This document shows positions 45,879 through 54,557 of a DNA stretch of 64,000 nucleotides, one piece after another; within the stretch, counting starts at the first letter, position 1, and each line of letters opens with the position of its first letter. Location of the stretch: NCBI GenBank assembly GCA_964615765.1, contig CAZTQN010000017.1, positions 15,421-79,420 on the forward strand. Reading direction: 5' to 3'. The position numbers were made by a program, and so were the translations under genes. The notes under the pieces are model-generated. The model was not told the DNA's origin. It made no database searches and saw only the letters and a list, made by a program, of their open reading frames with translations. Origin of the DNA: CAZTQN01 sp964615765 (GTDB taxonomy: Bacteria; Planctomycetota; Phycisphaerae; Phycisphaerales; UBA1924).

Positions 45879-46885
45879 TCGACTGGCGAACGGACGACCA
45901 GACTCGGCGGCTGGGGCGATTGCGACGCTCGGCGGCGCTGCGCGACGTGTTCCGCGAGACGCGGCTGAACCCGAGCGATCTGGTGCTGCCGCTGTTTGTC
46001 GTTGAGGACGAGCGGCGCGCGGGCGAGATCGCTTCGATGCCGGGCGTTCGGCGGCATGCGCTGGGCGAGCTGGCGCGAGCCGCGGACGAGGCGGTCCGCG
46101 TGGGCGTTCGGAGCATGCTGCTGTTCGGGATTCCGCAGGAGAAGGACGAGGCGGGCTCGGCGGCGTACGACGACGACGGGGTTGTGCCGATGGCGGTGCG
46201 CGTGCTGAAGGCGCGGCATCCGAGCCTCGCGGTGATCACGGACGCGTGCCTGTGCCAGTACACGTCGCACGGCGGGTGCCTTGCGCACAGCGGCGGTGAT
46301 GCGGATGATGCGGGAACGCTCGATGCGCTCGGGCGCGTCGCGGTGAGTCACGCCGCGGCGGGCGCGGATCTGATCGCGCCGAGTGGGATGCTCGACGGGG
46401 GCGTGCACGCGATCCGCACGGCGCTCGATGATGCGGGGTTCGTGGACACGGGGATTCTGGCGTACTCGGCGAAGTTTGCGTCGAGCCTGTACGGGCCGTT
46501 TCGGGATGCGGCGCACTCGGCGCCGACGCGCGGCGATCGGCGGAGCCATCAGCTTGACGTCGCCAACGGGCGCGAGGCGATCGCGGAGGCGGTGCAGGAT
46601 CGACTCGAGGGTGCGGACGCGGTGATGGTGAAGCCGGCGGGGACGTCGCTGGACATCGTGACGCGGCTGCGCGACCAGATGCCGGACACGCCGCTGGCGG
46701 CGTATCAAGTTGGCGGGGAGTACGCGATGATCGTCGCGGCGGCGCAGCGTGGGTGGCTGGACGAGCGGGCGACGCTGTTGGAGTCGCTGCTGGCGATCAA
46801 GCGGGCGGGCGCGGACGCGATCATCACGTACGCCGCGGTGCGGGCGGCGGGATGGCTGCGCGAGGACGAAGGAGCGCGGTCATGA
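45875..46885 (+). CDS. hemB: delta-aminolevulinic acid dehydratase (porphobilinogen synthase)
   Basis: HemB condenses two 5-aminolevulinate molecules to porphobilinogen. In the 336-residue product the Zn-binding Cys are C125, C127 and C135 (DACLCQYTSHGGC). The Schiff-base lysines are K200 (YSAKFAS) and K253 (MVKPAGTSLD). The YQVGGEYAMI and ADAIITYAA blocks near the end are typical. Most of the usual HGHCG is kept as HGGC. The ATG overlaps the fusion-gene stop by 4 nt (ATGA). It supplies the HemC domain in the preceding gene. Confidence 0.96.
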   Translation: MIDWRTDDQTRRLGRLRRSAALRDVFRETRLNPSDLVLPLFVVEDERRAGEIASMPGVRRHALGELARAADEAVRVGVRSMLLFGIPQEKDEAGSAAYDDDGVVPMAVRVLKARHPSLAVITDACLCQYTSHGGCLAHSGGDADDAGTLDALGRVAVSHAAAGADLIAPSGMLDGGVHAIRTALDDAGFVDTGILAYSAKFASSLYGPFRDAAHSAPTRGDRRSHQLDVANGREAIAEAVQDRLEGADAVMVKPAGTSLDIVTRLRDQMPDTPLAAYQVGGEYAMIVAAAQRGWLDERATLLESLLAIKRAGADAIITYAAVRAAGWLREDEGARS

Positions 46886-48213
46886 GCTGGTCGCTGAGCG
46901 AGCGGGGGGTGCAGACACGGTCGAGCGCGGCGTTCGAGCGGGCGCGCGCGGTGATGCCGGGCGGCGTGAACTCGCCGGTGCGCGCGTTCAAAGGTGTGGG
47001 TGGCACGCCGCGGGTGGTGGAACGCGGCGCGGGGTGCCGCGTGTTCGATGTCGACGGGCGCGGATACATCGACATGATCGGGTCGTGGGGCGCGATGATC
47101 GTCGGGCACGCGCACCCGGCGGTGGTGGAGGCGGTGAGTCGTGCGGCGCGGGACGGGTTCAGCTTCGGGCTGAGCACGGTGCTGGAGATCGAGCTTGGCG
47201 AGGAGATCATGCGGCGCGTGCCGTCGATGGAGCGCGTGCGGATGGTGAACTCGGGGACGGAGGCGGTGATGAGCGCCGTTCGGCTGGCGCGGGCCGCGAC
47301 GGGGCGGGCGAAGATCATCAAGTTCGCGGGCGGGTATCACGGGCATAGCGACGCGCTGCTGGTGACGGCGGGGTCGGGCGTGCTGACGCTGGGGTTGCCG
47401 GGCTCGCCGGGGGTGACGCAGGGCGCGACGCAAGACACGCTGGTCGTGCCGTATAACGACGCGGGCGCGGTCCGCGAGGTGATGCGCGAGCACGGCGCGG
47501 AGGTTGCGGCGATCGTCGTCGAGCCGATCGCGGGGAACATGGGGCTGGTGCCGCCGGTGGTCGGGTTCCTGCAGACGCTGCGGCAGGAGGCGTCGCGGTG
47601 GGGCGCGCTGCTGATCTTCGACGAGGTGATGACGGGGTGCCGCGTGGCGCGCGGCGGGGCGCAGGAGCTGTACGCGGTTCGGCCGGACATCACGACGCTG
47701 GGCAAAGTGATCGGCGGCGGGCTGCCGATCGGCGCGTTCGGCGGGCGGGCGGAGCTGATGGATCTGATGGCGCCCGCGGGCGAGGTGTACCAGGCGGGCA
47801 CGTTCTCCGGCAATCCGATCGCGATGACGGCGGGGCTCGCGACGCTGCGGCTGCTTGACGACGCTGCGTATGCGCGGCTGGAAACGCAGTCGGCACGCCT
47901 GGCGGATGGGCTGCGCCGCGTGATGCGCGAGACGGGCGTTGACGGCGTGGTGCAGCGCGTCGGCTCGATGCTGTCGATCTTCTTCGGCGTTGGGCGGGTT
48001 GAGTCGCTCGCGGACGCGGACGCGGCGGACCACGCGGTGTTCACGCGGCTGTTTCACGGGCTGCTGGAGCGCGGCGTGCACCTGCCGCCCAGCGGGTATG
48101 AGTCGTGGTTTGTGGGTCTTGCGCACACCGACGCGGTGGTCGACGCGATCGTCGCGGCGACGCGCGAGACGCTCGCAAGCCTGGGCACGGAGGCGGAGAC
48201 GGACGCGGTGTGA
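46882..48213 (+). CDS. hemL: glutamate-1-semialdehyde 2,1-aminomutase
   Basis: HemL converts glutamate-1-semialdehyde to 5-aminolevulinate with PLP. The 443-residue product has MPGGVNSPVRAFKGVGGTP, the NSGTEAVMSAVRLARAATGR block, FDEVMTGCRVARGG, and the PLP lysine K275 in TTLGKVIGGGLPIGAFGG. The ATG overlaps the hemB stop (ATGA) and replaces a longer open frame from 46753. With hemA it forms the C5 pathway branch inside the sulfur operon. The stop lies 80 bp before the preferred start of the sulfate-binding protein gene. Confidence 0.96.
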   Translation: MSWSLSERGVQTRSSAAFERARAVMPGGVNSPVRAFKGVGGTPRVVERGAGCRVFDVDGRGYIDMIGSWGAMIVGHAHPAVVEAVSRAARDGFSFGLSTVLEIELGEEIMRRVPSMERVRMVNSGTEAVMSAVRLARAATGRAKIIKFAGGYHGHSDALLVTAGSGVLTLGLPGSPGVTQGATQDTLVVPYNDAGAVREVMREHGAEVAAIVVEPIAGNMGLVPPVVGFLQTLRQEASRWGALLIFDEVMTGCRVARGGAQELYAVRPDITTLGKVIGGGLPIGAFGGRAELMDLMAPAGEVYQAGTFSGNPIAMTAGLATLRLLDDAAYARLETQSARLADGLRRVMRETGVDGVVQRVGSMLSIFFGVGRVESLADADAADHAVFTRLFHGLLERGVHLPPSGYESWFVGLAHTDAVVDAIVAATRETLASLGTEAETDAV

Positions 48214-48293
48214 TGGTGATGGTGCGTGCGTGGCTCACACGGATGAGACGAGCGAAAGTGAAGGCCGCCGCAGCGGCACGGGAGGTTGATCGC

Positions 48294-49343
48294 ATGACGG
48301 CTTGGCAGACGATGGTGCGCGGTGTGAAGGCGGCGGCGGCGGCGGTGATGACGCTGGCGGCGTGCGCGGGAGCGCAGGCCGAGCCGGCGGCGAAGCCGGG
48401 CGGGTCGCAGACGATCCTGAACGTGTCGTTCGATCCGACGCGCGAGCTGTACAGCGCCGTCAACGCGGCGTTCGCCGAGCACTGGCGATCGACGACCGGG
48501 GGCGCGGTGAGCGTGCGGCAATCGCACGGCGGGTCTGGCAAGCAGGCGCGGGCGGTGATCGACGGGCTTGAGGCGGACGTGGTGACGCTGGCGCTCGCGT
48601 ATGACATCGATGTGCTGCACGAGAAGGCGGGGCTGGTGCCGAAGGATTGGGCGACGAAGCTGCCGCACAACAGCGCGCCGTACACGTCAACCATCGTGTT
48701 CCTGGTGCGGAGCGGAAATCCGAAGGGGATCAAGGACTGGGGCGACCTGACGCGGGCGGGGCTCGGCGTGGTGTCGGCGAACCCGAAGACGTCGGGGGGT
48801 GCGCGGTGGAACTATCTCGCAGCGTACGGGTATGCGCTGCGCACGAACGGCGGGGATCACGACAAGGCGAAGCAGTTCGTGGCGGACGTGTTCCGCAACG
48901 TCGCGGTGCTGGACACGGGGGCGCGCGGTTCCACGAACACGTTCGTGCAGCGCGGCGTGGGGGACGTGCTCATCGGCTGGGAGAGCGATGCGCTCCTGGT
49001 GCAGAAGGAGTTTCCCAAACAGAAGCTCGAGATCGTGTACCCGTCGGTCACGATCAAGGCGGAGCCGGCGGTAGCGGTTGTTGAGCAGGTTGCGCGTAAA
49101 CGTGGGACGCTGGAGGTGGCGACGGAGTATCTGAAGTTCCTGTACACCGACCGCGCGCAGCAGATCATCGTCGACAATTACTTTCGCCCGGTGAACGAGA
49201 AACTGCTGGAAGCCAACGCGGAACGTTTCAAGCCCGTGCCGCTGTTCACGGTCAACGAGGCGTTCGGCGGCTGGGTGAAGGCGCAGCGCGAGCACTTCGA
49301 CGATGGCGGCGTGTTCGATCAGATTCAGGCGAAGCGGAAGTAG
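48294..49343 (+). CDS. periplasmic sulfate-binding protein (Sbp/CysP)
   Basis: Captures sulfate for the ABC importer. The ATG at 48294 has GGAGG 8 nt upstream and starts a signal peptide (MTAWQTMVRGVKAAAAAVM, cleavage near AQA); the frame could also start at 48213. The sulfate-binding family blocks are NVSFDPTRELYSAVNAAFAEHW, QSHGGSGKQARAVIDGLEADVVTLALAYDID and NPKTSGGARWNYLAAYGYA. At 349 residues it has the normal length. A Cys at ACAG could make it a lipoprotein instead. It is followed by both permease genes. Confidence 0.93.
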   Translation: MTAWQTMVRGVKAAAAAVMTLAACAGAQAEPAAKPGGSQTILNVSFDPTRELYSAVNAAFAEHWRSTTGGAVSVRQSHGGSGKQARAVIDGLEADVVTLALAYDIDVLHEKAGLVPKDWATKLPHNSAPYTSTIVFLVRSGNPKGIKDWGDLTRAGLGVVSANPKTSGGARWNYLAAYGYALRTNGGDHDKAKQFVADVFRNVAVLDTGARGSTNTFVQRGVGDVLIGWESDALLVQKEFPKQKLEIVYPSVTIKAEPAVAVVEQVARKRGTLEVATEYLKFLYTDRAQQIIVDNYFRPVNEKLLEANAERFKPVPLFTVNEAFGGWVKAQREHFDDGGVFDQIQAKRK

Positions 49344-49424
49344 CGCGGCGGTGCGGCCCAGCCGCGATCGTCCGGTGACACACGTGTTGATGGCCTTCGA
49401 GGTTCGACTCCCCCACTGCTGCCA

Positions 49425-50258
49425 ATGTCCAGACGACGTACCAACAACATCTTGCCCGGGTTCGGTCTTACGGCCGGGTTCACGTTGACGTACCTCGGGC
49501 TGCTGGTGCTGCTGCCGCTCGCGGCGGTGGTGGCGATGTCGGCGTCGAAGGGCGTGGGCACGATCTGGGAAGTGGTGAGCGACGAGCGGACGCTGGCGTC
49601 GTATCGGCTGAGCCTGCTCGGCGCGCTCGCGGCGGCGGTGGTGAACACGGTGTTCGGGTTCATCATCGCGTGGGTGCTGGTGCGGTACAAGTTCCCGGGC
49701 CGGCGCGTGCTGGACACGCTGGTGGATTTGCCGCTGGCGCTGCCGACGGCGGTCGCGGGCATCGCGCTGACGGCGGTGTATGCGCCGACGTCGGCGCTCG
49801 GCAAGGCGATGGCGTCGATCGGCGTGCCGGTGGCGTTCACGAACGTGGGCGTGATCGTGGCGATGATGCTGGTGAGCCTGCCGTTCGCGGTGCGGACGGT
49901 GCAGCCGGTGATCGAGGACATCGACAAGGAGGTCGAAGAAGCGGCGGGGGCGCTGGGGGCGCGAGCGTCGACGACGTTCACGCGGGTGCTGCTGCCGGGA
50001 TTGGTGCCGGCGCTGCTCACGGGCATGACGCTGTGCTTCGCGAAAGCGGTGGGCGAGTATGGGTCGGTGATCTTCATTTCCAGCAACATTCCGCGGGAGT
50101 CGGAGATTGCGCCGCTGTTGATCATGACGAGGCTGGAGGAGTTCAACTACCCGGGTGCGGCGGCGGTCGCCGTCGGGCTGCTGGCGCTGTCGCTGGTGCT
50201 GCTCTTGGCGGTGAACGGGCTGCAGGCGTGGGCACGGCGGTGCACCGGGGCCGCGTGA
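49425..50258 (+). CDS. cysT: sulfate ABC transporter permease CysT
   Basis: A 277-residue inner-membrane permease with about six helices. N-terminal LTYLGLLVLLPLAAVVAMSA, then LDTLVDLPLALPTAVAGIALTAVYAP, typical of CysT/CysU, and the EAA loop EEAAGALGARASTTFTRVLLPGLVPALLTG that contacts the ATPase. ATG at 49425; there is no strong ribosome binding site in the 81-bp spacer after the binding-protein gene. The spacer ends in a tRNA-T-arm-like stretch that I rejected as a gene. Together with CysW it forms the membrane channel. Confidence 0.94.
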   Translation: MSRRRTNNILPGFGLTAGFTLTYLGLLVLLPLAAVVAMSASKGVGTIWEVVSDERTLASYRLSLLGALAAAVVNTVFGFIIAWVLVRYKFPGRRVLDTLVDLPLALPTAVAGIALTAVYAPTSALGKAMASIGVPVAFTNVGVIVAMMLVSLPFAVRTVQPVIEDIDKEVEEAAGALGARASTTFTRVLLPGLVPALLTGMTLCFAKAVGEYGSVIFISSNIPRESEIAPLLIMTRLEEFNYPGAAAVAVGLLALSLVLLLAVNGLQAWARRCTGAA

Positions 50259-50288
50259 TGCTCTGATGAAGTGAAACGGTGAGATCTC

Positions 50289-51170
50289 ATGACAACGCTG
50301 GCTGGACCCATCTCGACTGCACCTTCCGCGCGACGCGGCACGCCGCTCTCGGTGGCGGCGCGGGTGCAGCGCGTGGTGCTGATCGGGCTTGCGGCGGGGT
50401 TCCTGCTGGTGATGGTGGCGCTGCCGCTGGCGGCGGTGGTGCGCGAGGCGCTGTCGTCGGGCGTGAGCGCGTTTGCGGCGGCGCTGCAGACGGAGGACGC
50501 GTGGTCGGCGCTGCGGCTGACGCTCCTGGTGACGGCGATCGCCGTGCCGATCAACACGGTGTTCGGGATCGCGGCGGCGTGGTGCATCGCGAAGTTCGAA
50601 TGGCGCGGCAAGACGCTGGTGACGACGCTGATCGACGTGCCGTTCACGGTCTCGCCGGTGATCGCGGGGATGGCGTTCCTGCTGCTGTTTGGCTCGCGCG
50701 GCTGGCTGGGGCCTTGGCTGCAGGAGCACGGGGTGAAGATCGTGTTCTCGTGGCCGGCGATCGCGCTGGCGACGATGTTCGTCACCGTGCCGTTCATCGC
50801 GCGGGAGCTGATCCCGCTGATGCAGGATCAATCGCGGCACGAGGAAGAGGCGGCGCTGTCGCTCGGGGCGTCGGGCTGGCAAACGTTCTTCCGGATCACG
50901 CTGCCGAACATCAAGTGGGGGCTCATCTATGGTGCGACGCTGTGCACGGCGCGGGCGATGGGCGAGTTCGGCGCGGTCTCCGTCGTGTCGGGGCACATCC
51001 GCGGGCAGACGGAGACGCTGCCGCTGCTGGTGGAATCGCTGTACGGGGAGTACCGCTTCAGCGACGCGGCGGCGATCGCGTCGCTGCTGGTTGCGTTCAC
51101 CATCTGCACGGTGCTGGTGCGCGGCGTGCTGCAATGGACCAGCCGGCATAGACGCGCCCACGCGCACTGA
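50289..51170 (+). CDS. cysW: sulfate ABC transporter permease CysW
   Basis: A 293-residue permease, partner of CysT. It has the six-helix pattern with VVLIGLAAGFLLVMVALPLAAVV at the N-terminus, LIDVPFTVSPVIAGMAFLLLFG and the EAA loop EEEAALSLGASGWQTFFRITLPNIKWGLIYG. MGEFGAVSVVSGHIRGQTETLPLLVE is typical of the CysW branch. It starts 31 bp after cysT, and the cysA gene follows after 35 bp. All three face the same way and are likely one transcript. Confidence 0.95.
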   Translation: MTTLAGPISTAPSARRGTPLSVAARVQRVVLIGLAAGFLLVMVALPLAAVVREALSSGVSAFAAALQTEDAWSALRLTLLVTAIAVPINTVFGIAAAWCIAKFEWRGKTLVTTLIDVPFTVSPVIAGMAFLLLFGSRGWLGPWLQEHGVKIVFSWPAIALATMFVTVPFIARELIPLMQDQSRHEEEAALSLGASGWQTFFRITLPNIKWGLIYGATLCTARAMGEFGAVSVVSGHIRGQTETLPLLVESLYGEYRFSDAAAIASLLVAFTICTVLVRGVLQWTSRHRRAHAH

Positions 51171-51205
51171 TTCAACGCTCCACAACGCACACACGAGCCC
51201 AGACC

Positions 51206-52252
51206 ATGTCCATCGAAGTCGACAACCTGCACAAGCGCTTCGGCGCGTTCGTCGCGCTCGACGGCGTGACGCTGCGCGTCGGCACGGGCGAGCTGACGGC
51301 GATCCTCGGGCCGTCGGGCTCCGGGAAGACGTCGCTGCTGCGCGTGATCGCGGGGCTGGAGCGGCCGGACCAGGGCCGCGTGCGGTTCTTCGGCGAGGAC
51401 ACGACGGACCGGCACATCCGCGATCGCGGCGTCGGCTTCGTGTTCCAGCACTACGCGCTGTTCAAACACATGACGGTGCGGAAGAACATCGCCTTCGGGC
51501 TGAGCGTTCGCCCCCGGCGAATGCGGCCGAGCGCCGCGCACATCCGGGCCCGCGTCGACGAACTGCTCGCGCTGGTGCAGATGACCAGCCACGCGGATCA
51601 GTTCCCGTCGCAGCTTTCCGGCGGCCAGCGGCAGCGGGTGGCGCTGGCGCGGGCGCTGGCGCTCGAGCCCAAGGTGCTGCTGCTGGATGAACCGTTCGGC
51701 GCGCTCGATGCGCAGGTGCGGGCGGAGCTGCGCCGCTGGCTGCGGCGGTTGCACGATCAGATGCACGTGACGAGCATCTTTGTGACGCACGACCAGGAGG
51801 AAGCGCTCGAGGTGGCCGACCGCGTGGTGGTGCTGAATCACGGGCGTGTGGAGCAGGCGGGCACGCCAGCGGAGGTGTATCACCAGCCCGCGTCGGCGTT
51901 CGTGTGCACGTTCCTCGGGCGCGTGAACATCTTCAGCGGTCGCCGGATGGGTGCGCCGGGCGCGGCGGGCGCGGCGGGCAACGGGCACGAAGCGGTGTAC
52001 TACGTCCGCCCGCACGAGATGACGCTGGCGCGGTCCGCCGATCACGCGGGGGACGGGCACATCGCGGGGATGGTGACGCACGTGAACGCGGCGGGGCCGA
52101 TCGTGCGCGTGGAACTGAAGACCGAGGACCAGCGGCACCTGGTGATCGATGTGCCGCACGACCGCTTCGGCGCGCTGCGTGTGGAGCGGGGCGACCGGGT
52201 GTTCGCCGCTCCGCGGGATCTTCGCGTGTTCGAGAACGGAGCAGGGATCTGA
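51206..52252 (+). CDS. cysA: sulfate ABC transporter ATP-binding protein CysA
   Basis: The 348-residue ATPase energises the CysTW importer. Walker A is GPSGSGKTS (about 35-43, K41), the Q-loop is in FVFQHYALFKHMTV, the signature is LSGGQRQRVALARAL, Walker B is LLLDEPFGALD, and the switch His is in FVTHDQEEALE. The C-terminal ~110 residues form the TOBE-like regulatory domain (YYVRPHEMTLAR ... VRVELKTEDQRH). The stop is directly followed by the cysD start in TGACCATG. Confidence 0.96.
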   Translation: MSIEVDNLHKRFGAFVALDGVTLRVGTGELTAILGPSGSGKTSLLRVIAGLERPDQGRVRFFGEDTTDRHIRDRGVGFVFQHYALFKHMTVRKNIAFGLSVRPRRMRPSAAHIRARVDELLALVQMTSHADQFPSQLSGGQRQRVALARALALEPKVLLLDEPFGALDAQVRAELRRWLRRLHDQMHVTSIFVTHDQEEALEVADRVVVLNHGRVEQAGTPAEVYHQPASAFVCTFLGRVNIFSGRRMGAPGAAGAAGNGHEAVYYVRPHEMTLARSADHAGDGHIAGMVTHVNAAGPIVRVELKTEDQRHLVIDVPHDRFGALRVERGDRVFAAPRDLRVFENGAGI

Positions 52253-52254
52253 CC

Positions 52255-53175
52255 ATGACGACCACACGCACACATCTCGAGATGCTCGAGGCCGAGTCGG
52301 TGCACATCATCCGCGAAGTTGCGGCCGACTGCGAGCGGCCCGCGCTGCTGTTCAGCGGCGGGAAGGACTCGATCGTGATGCTGCACCTGGCGGTGCGGGC
52401 GTTCTGGCCGGCGCGGGTGCCGTTCCCGGTGCTGCACATCGACACGGGGCACAACTTCCCGGAAGTGATCGAGTTCCGCGATCGCACCGCCCGCGAGCTG
52501 GGCGTGCGGCTGATCGTGCGCACGGTGGACGACGCGATCCAACGCGGCGTCGTGTTCGAGGAGCCCGGCGCGCCGAGCCGCAACCTGGCCCAGATCCCGA
52601 CGCTGCTCGACGCGATCAACGAGTTCCGGTTCGACGCGCTCTTCGGCGGGGCGCGGCGTGACGAGGAGAAGGCGCGGGCGAAAGAGCGGATCATCTCGCT
52701 GCGGAACCCGATGGGGCAATGGGAGCCGCGGAATCAGCGGCCGGAGCTGTGGAGCCTGTACAACACGCGGCTGACGCGCGGCACGGTGGCTGGGGACGGT
52801 GTGGAGCATGTGCGCGTGTTCCCGCTGTCGAACTGGACGGAGCTGGACGTGTGGGAGTACATCGCCGCCGAGGGGCTCGAGGTGCCGTCGATCTATCTCT
52901 CGCACGAGCGCGACGTGGTGGTACGCGCGGGGCGGCTGTGCCCGGTGTCGGACCTGTTCCCGGCCCGCGCCGGCGAGCCGGTGCTGCGCCGAACGGTGCG
53001 GTTTCGTACGGTCGGCGACATGACGTGCACCGCGGCGGTGGAGAGCCCGGCGAGGACCGTCGGCGATGTCATCCGCGAGACGATCGCCGCACGGACCAGC
53101 GAGCGCGGCGCGCGACTGGACGACACGATCAGCGAAACGGCGATGGAAGACCGCAAGCGCGAGGGGTACTTCTGA
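52255..53175 (+). CDS. cysD: sulfate adenylyltransferase small subunit CysD
   Basis: CysD transfers AMP from ATP to sulfate; CysN drives this with GTP hydrolysis. The 306-residue product begins MTTTRTHLEMLEAESVHIIREV. The PP-loop is SGGKDS (S34-S39), followed by HIDTGHNFPEVIEFRDR. NPMGQWEPRNQRPELW, FPLSNWTELDVWEYIAAEG and the C-terminal RKREGYF are family hallmarks. The ATG is two bases after the cysA stop, and the same TGACCATG junction is repeated before cysN. Length is normal. Confidence 0.96.
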   Translation: MTTTRTHLEMLEAESVHIIREVAADCERPALLFSGGKDSIVMLHLAVRAFWPARVPFPVLHIDTGHNFPEVIEFRDRTARELGVRLIVRTVDDAIQRGVVFEEPGAPSRNLAQIPTLLDAINEFRFDALFGGARRDEEKARAKERIISLRNPMGQWEPRNQRPELWSLYNTRLTRGTVAGDGVEHVRVFPLSNWTELDVWEYIAAEGLEVPSIYLSHERDVVVRAGRLCPVSDLFPARAGEPVLRRTVRFRTVGDMTCTAAVESPARTVGDVIRETIAARTSERGARLDDTISETAMEDRKREGYF

Positions 53176-53177
53176 CC

Positions 53178-54536
53178 ATGACGACGCATCACCACACACC
53201 GGTCGCGATCGCGGCCTCGCCGGATGTCGACGGGCCCGGGCACGCGCCGCTGCTGCGCGTGTTCACGTGCGGGTCGGTCGACGACGGCAAGTCGACGCTC
53301 ATCGGGCGGCTGCTGCACGACAGCAAGTCGCTGCACGAGGATCAACTGCAGGCGATCTCGCGCGCGAGCGCGGCGAGGAGCGATCAGGGGCTTGATCTGT
53401 CGCTCTTGACCGATGGCCTGCGGGCCGAGCGCGAGCAGGGCATCACCATCGATGTCGCTTACCGCTATTTCGCGACGCCGTCGAGGCGGTTCATCCTCGC
53501 GGATACGCCCGGGCACGTGCAGTACACGCGAAATATGGCGACCGGCGCGAGCACGGCGGATGTCGCGGTGATTCTCGTTGATGCGCGGCAGGGCGTGCTC
53601 GAGCAGACCCGGCGACACACGTGCATCGCGGCGCTGCTCGGCGTGTCGCGGCTGGTCGTGTGCGTGAACAAGATGGATCTGATCGGGTTCGACCCGGCGC
53701 GGTTCGAGAGCATCCGGGCCGACTTTGAAGCGTTCGCGGCGCGGGCGCGCCCCGCGGGCGAGCGCTCGATCGCCGAGAGCGCGACGGTCTCGTTCGTGCC
53801 GATCGCGGCGCTGCACGGCGACAACGTGGTGGAACGCTCTACTCGAACGGCGTGGTACCGCGGGCCGGCGCTGCTGGAACTGCTGGAGACGCTCGACGCG
53901 GCGGACGTTGTCGGCGTGCAGCCGGCGCGGTTCCCGGTGCAGCTGGTGCTCCGCCCGCGGAGCGATGAGCATCACGACTACCGCGGCTACGCGGGGCGCG
54001 TGGCGTCGGGGTCGCTCGCTGTTGGTGATGAGGTGGTGATCTTGCCGAGCGGCCTGCGCTCGCGGATCGTATCGATTCACGCGGGGCGGCGGGAGATCGA
54101 TCGGGCCCACGCGGGGGCGTCGGTCGCGGTGCAGCTCGCGGACGATGTCGACATCTCACGCGGCGACATGTTGATCCTGGCGAGCGACGCGGCGGGCGCG
54201 GGAACGCCGCGGGTGACGCAGCAGATCGAGGCGACGGTGATCTGGATGGACACGCGCCCGCTGACGCCCGGGCGGCGCCTGCTGGTGAAGCACACGACGC
54301 GGCAAGCCGCGGCGAGCGTGCAGTCGATCGCGCACCGGATCAACATTCAGACCGCCGAGCCCGAAGCGGCGCCGGCGGCGCTTGAGTTGAACCAGATCGG
54401 CCGCGTGCACCTGAGGCTGGCGACGCCGCTGGTGTGCGACGCGTACAGCGCGTGCCGCCAGACCGGTTCGTTCATCCTTATTGACGAAGTGACGAACAAC
54501 ACGGTCGGCGCGGGGCTCATCGGGTCGGGCGCGTGA
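53178..54536 (+). CDS. cysN: sulfate adenylyltransferase large subunit CysN (GTPase, no CysC domain)
   Basis: An EF-Tu-like GTPase that couples GTP hydrolysis to APS formation by CysD. In 452 residues: G1 loop GSVDDGKST (G32-T40), ERE-QGITIDVAYRYF as G2, DTPGHVQYTRNM as G3, and NKMDLIGF as G4. Beta-barrel domains follow to the end (FILIDEVTNNTVGAGLI). There is no C-terminal APS-kinase domain, in contrast to CysNC fusions. With no cysC in the operon, APS is probably the direct substrate of CysH. Last gene of the operon; the next gene converges 21 bp away. Confidence 0.95.
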   Translation: MTTHHHTPVAIAASPDVDGPGHAPLLRVFTCGSVDDGKSTLIGRLLHDSKSLHEDQLQAISRASAARSDQGLDLSLLTDGLRAEREQGITIDVAYRYFATPSRRFILADTPGHVQYTRNMATGASTADVAVILVDARQGVLEQTRRHTCIAALLGVSRLVVCVNKMDLIGFDPARFESIRADFEAFAARARPAGERSIAESATVSFVPIAALHGDNVVERSTRTAWYRGPALLELLETLDAADVVGVQPARFPVQLVLRPRSDEHHDYRGYAGRVASGSLAVGDEVVILPSGLRSRIVSIHAGRREIDRAHAGASVAVQLADDVDISRGDMLILASDAAGAGTPRVTQQIEATVIWMDTRPLTPGRRLLVKHTTRQAAASVQSIAHRINIQTAEPEAAPAALELNQIGRVHLRLATPLVCDAYSACRQTGSFILIDEVTNNTVGAGLIGSGA

Positions 54537-54557
54537 GCGTCGCGCGCCGCGGCGTGG

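Noticed and set aside
49399..49424. GAGGTTCGACTC...GCCA resembling a tRNA T-arm with CCA end before cysT
   Set aside because: No matching 5' acceptor strand, D-arm or anticodon arm could be found in the preceding 80 bp; the match is limited to the T-loop-like TTCGACT.
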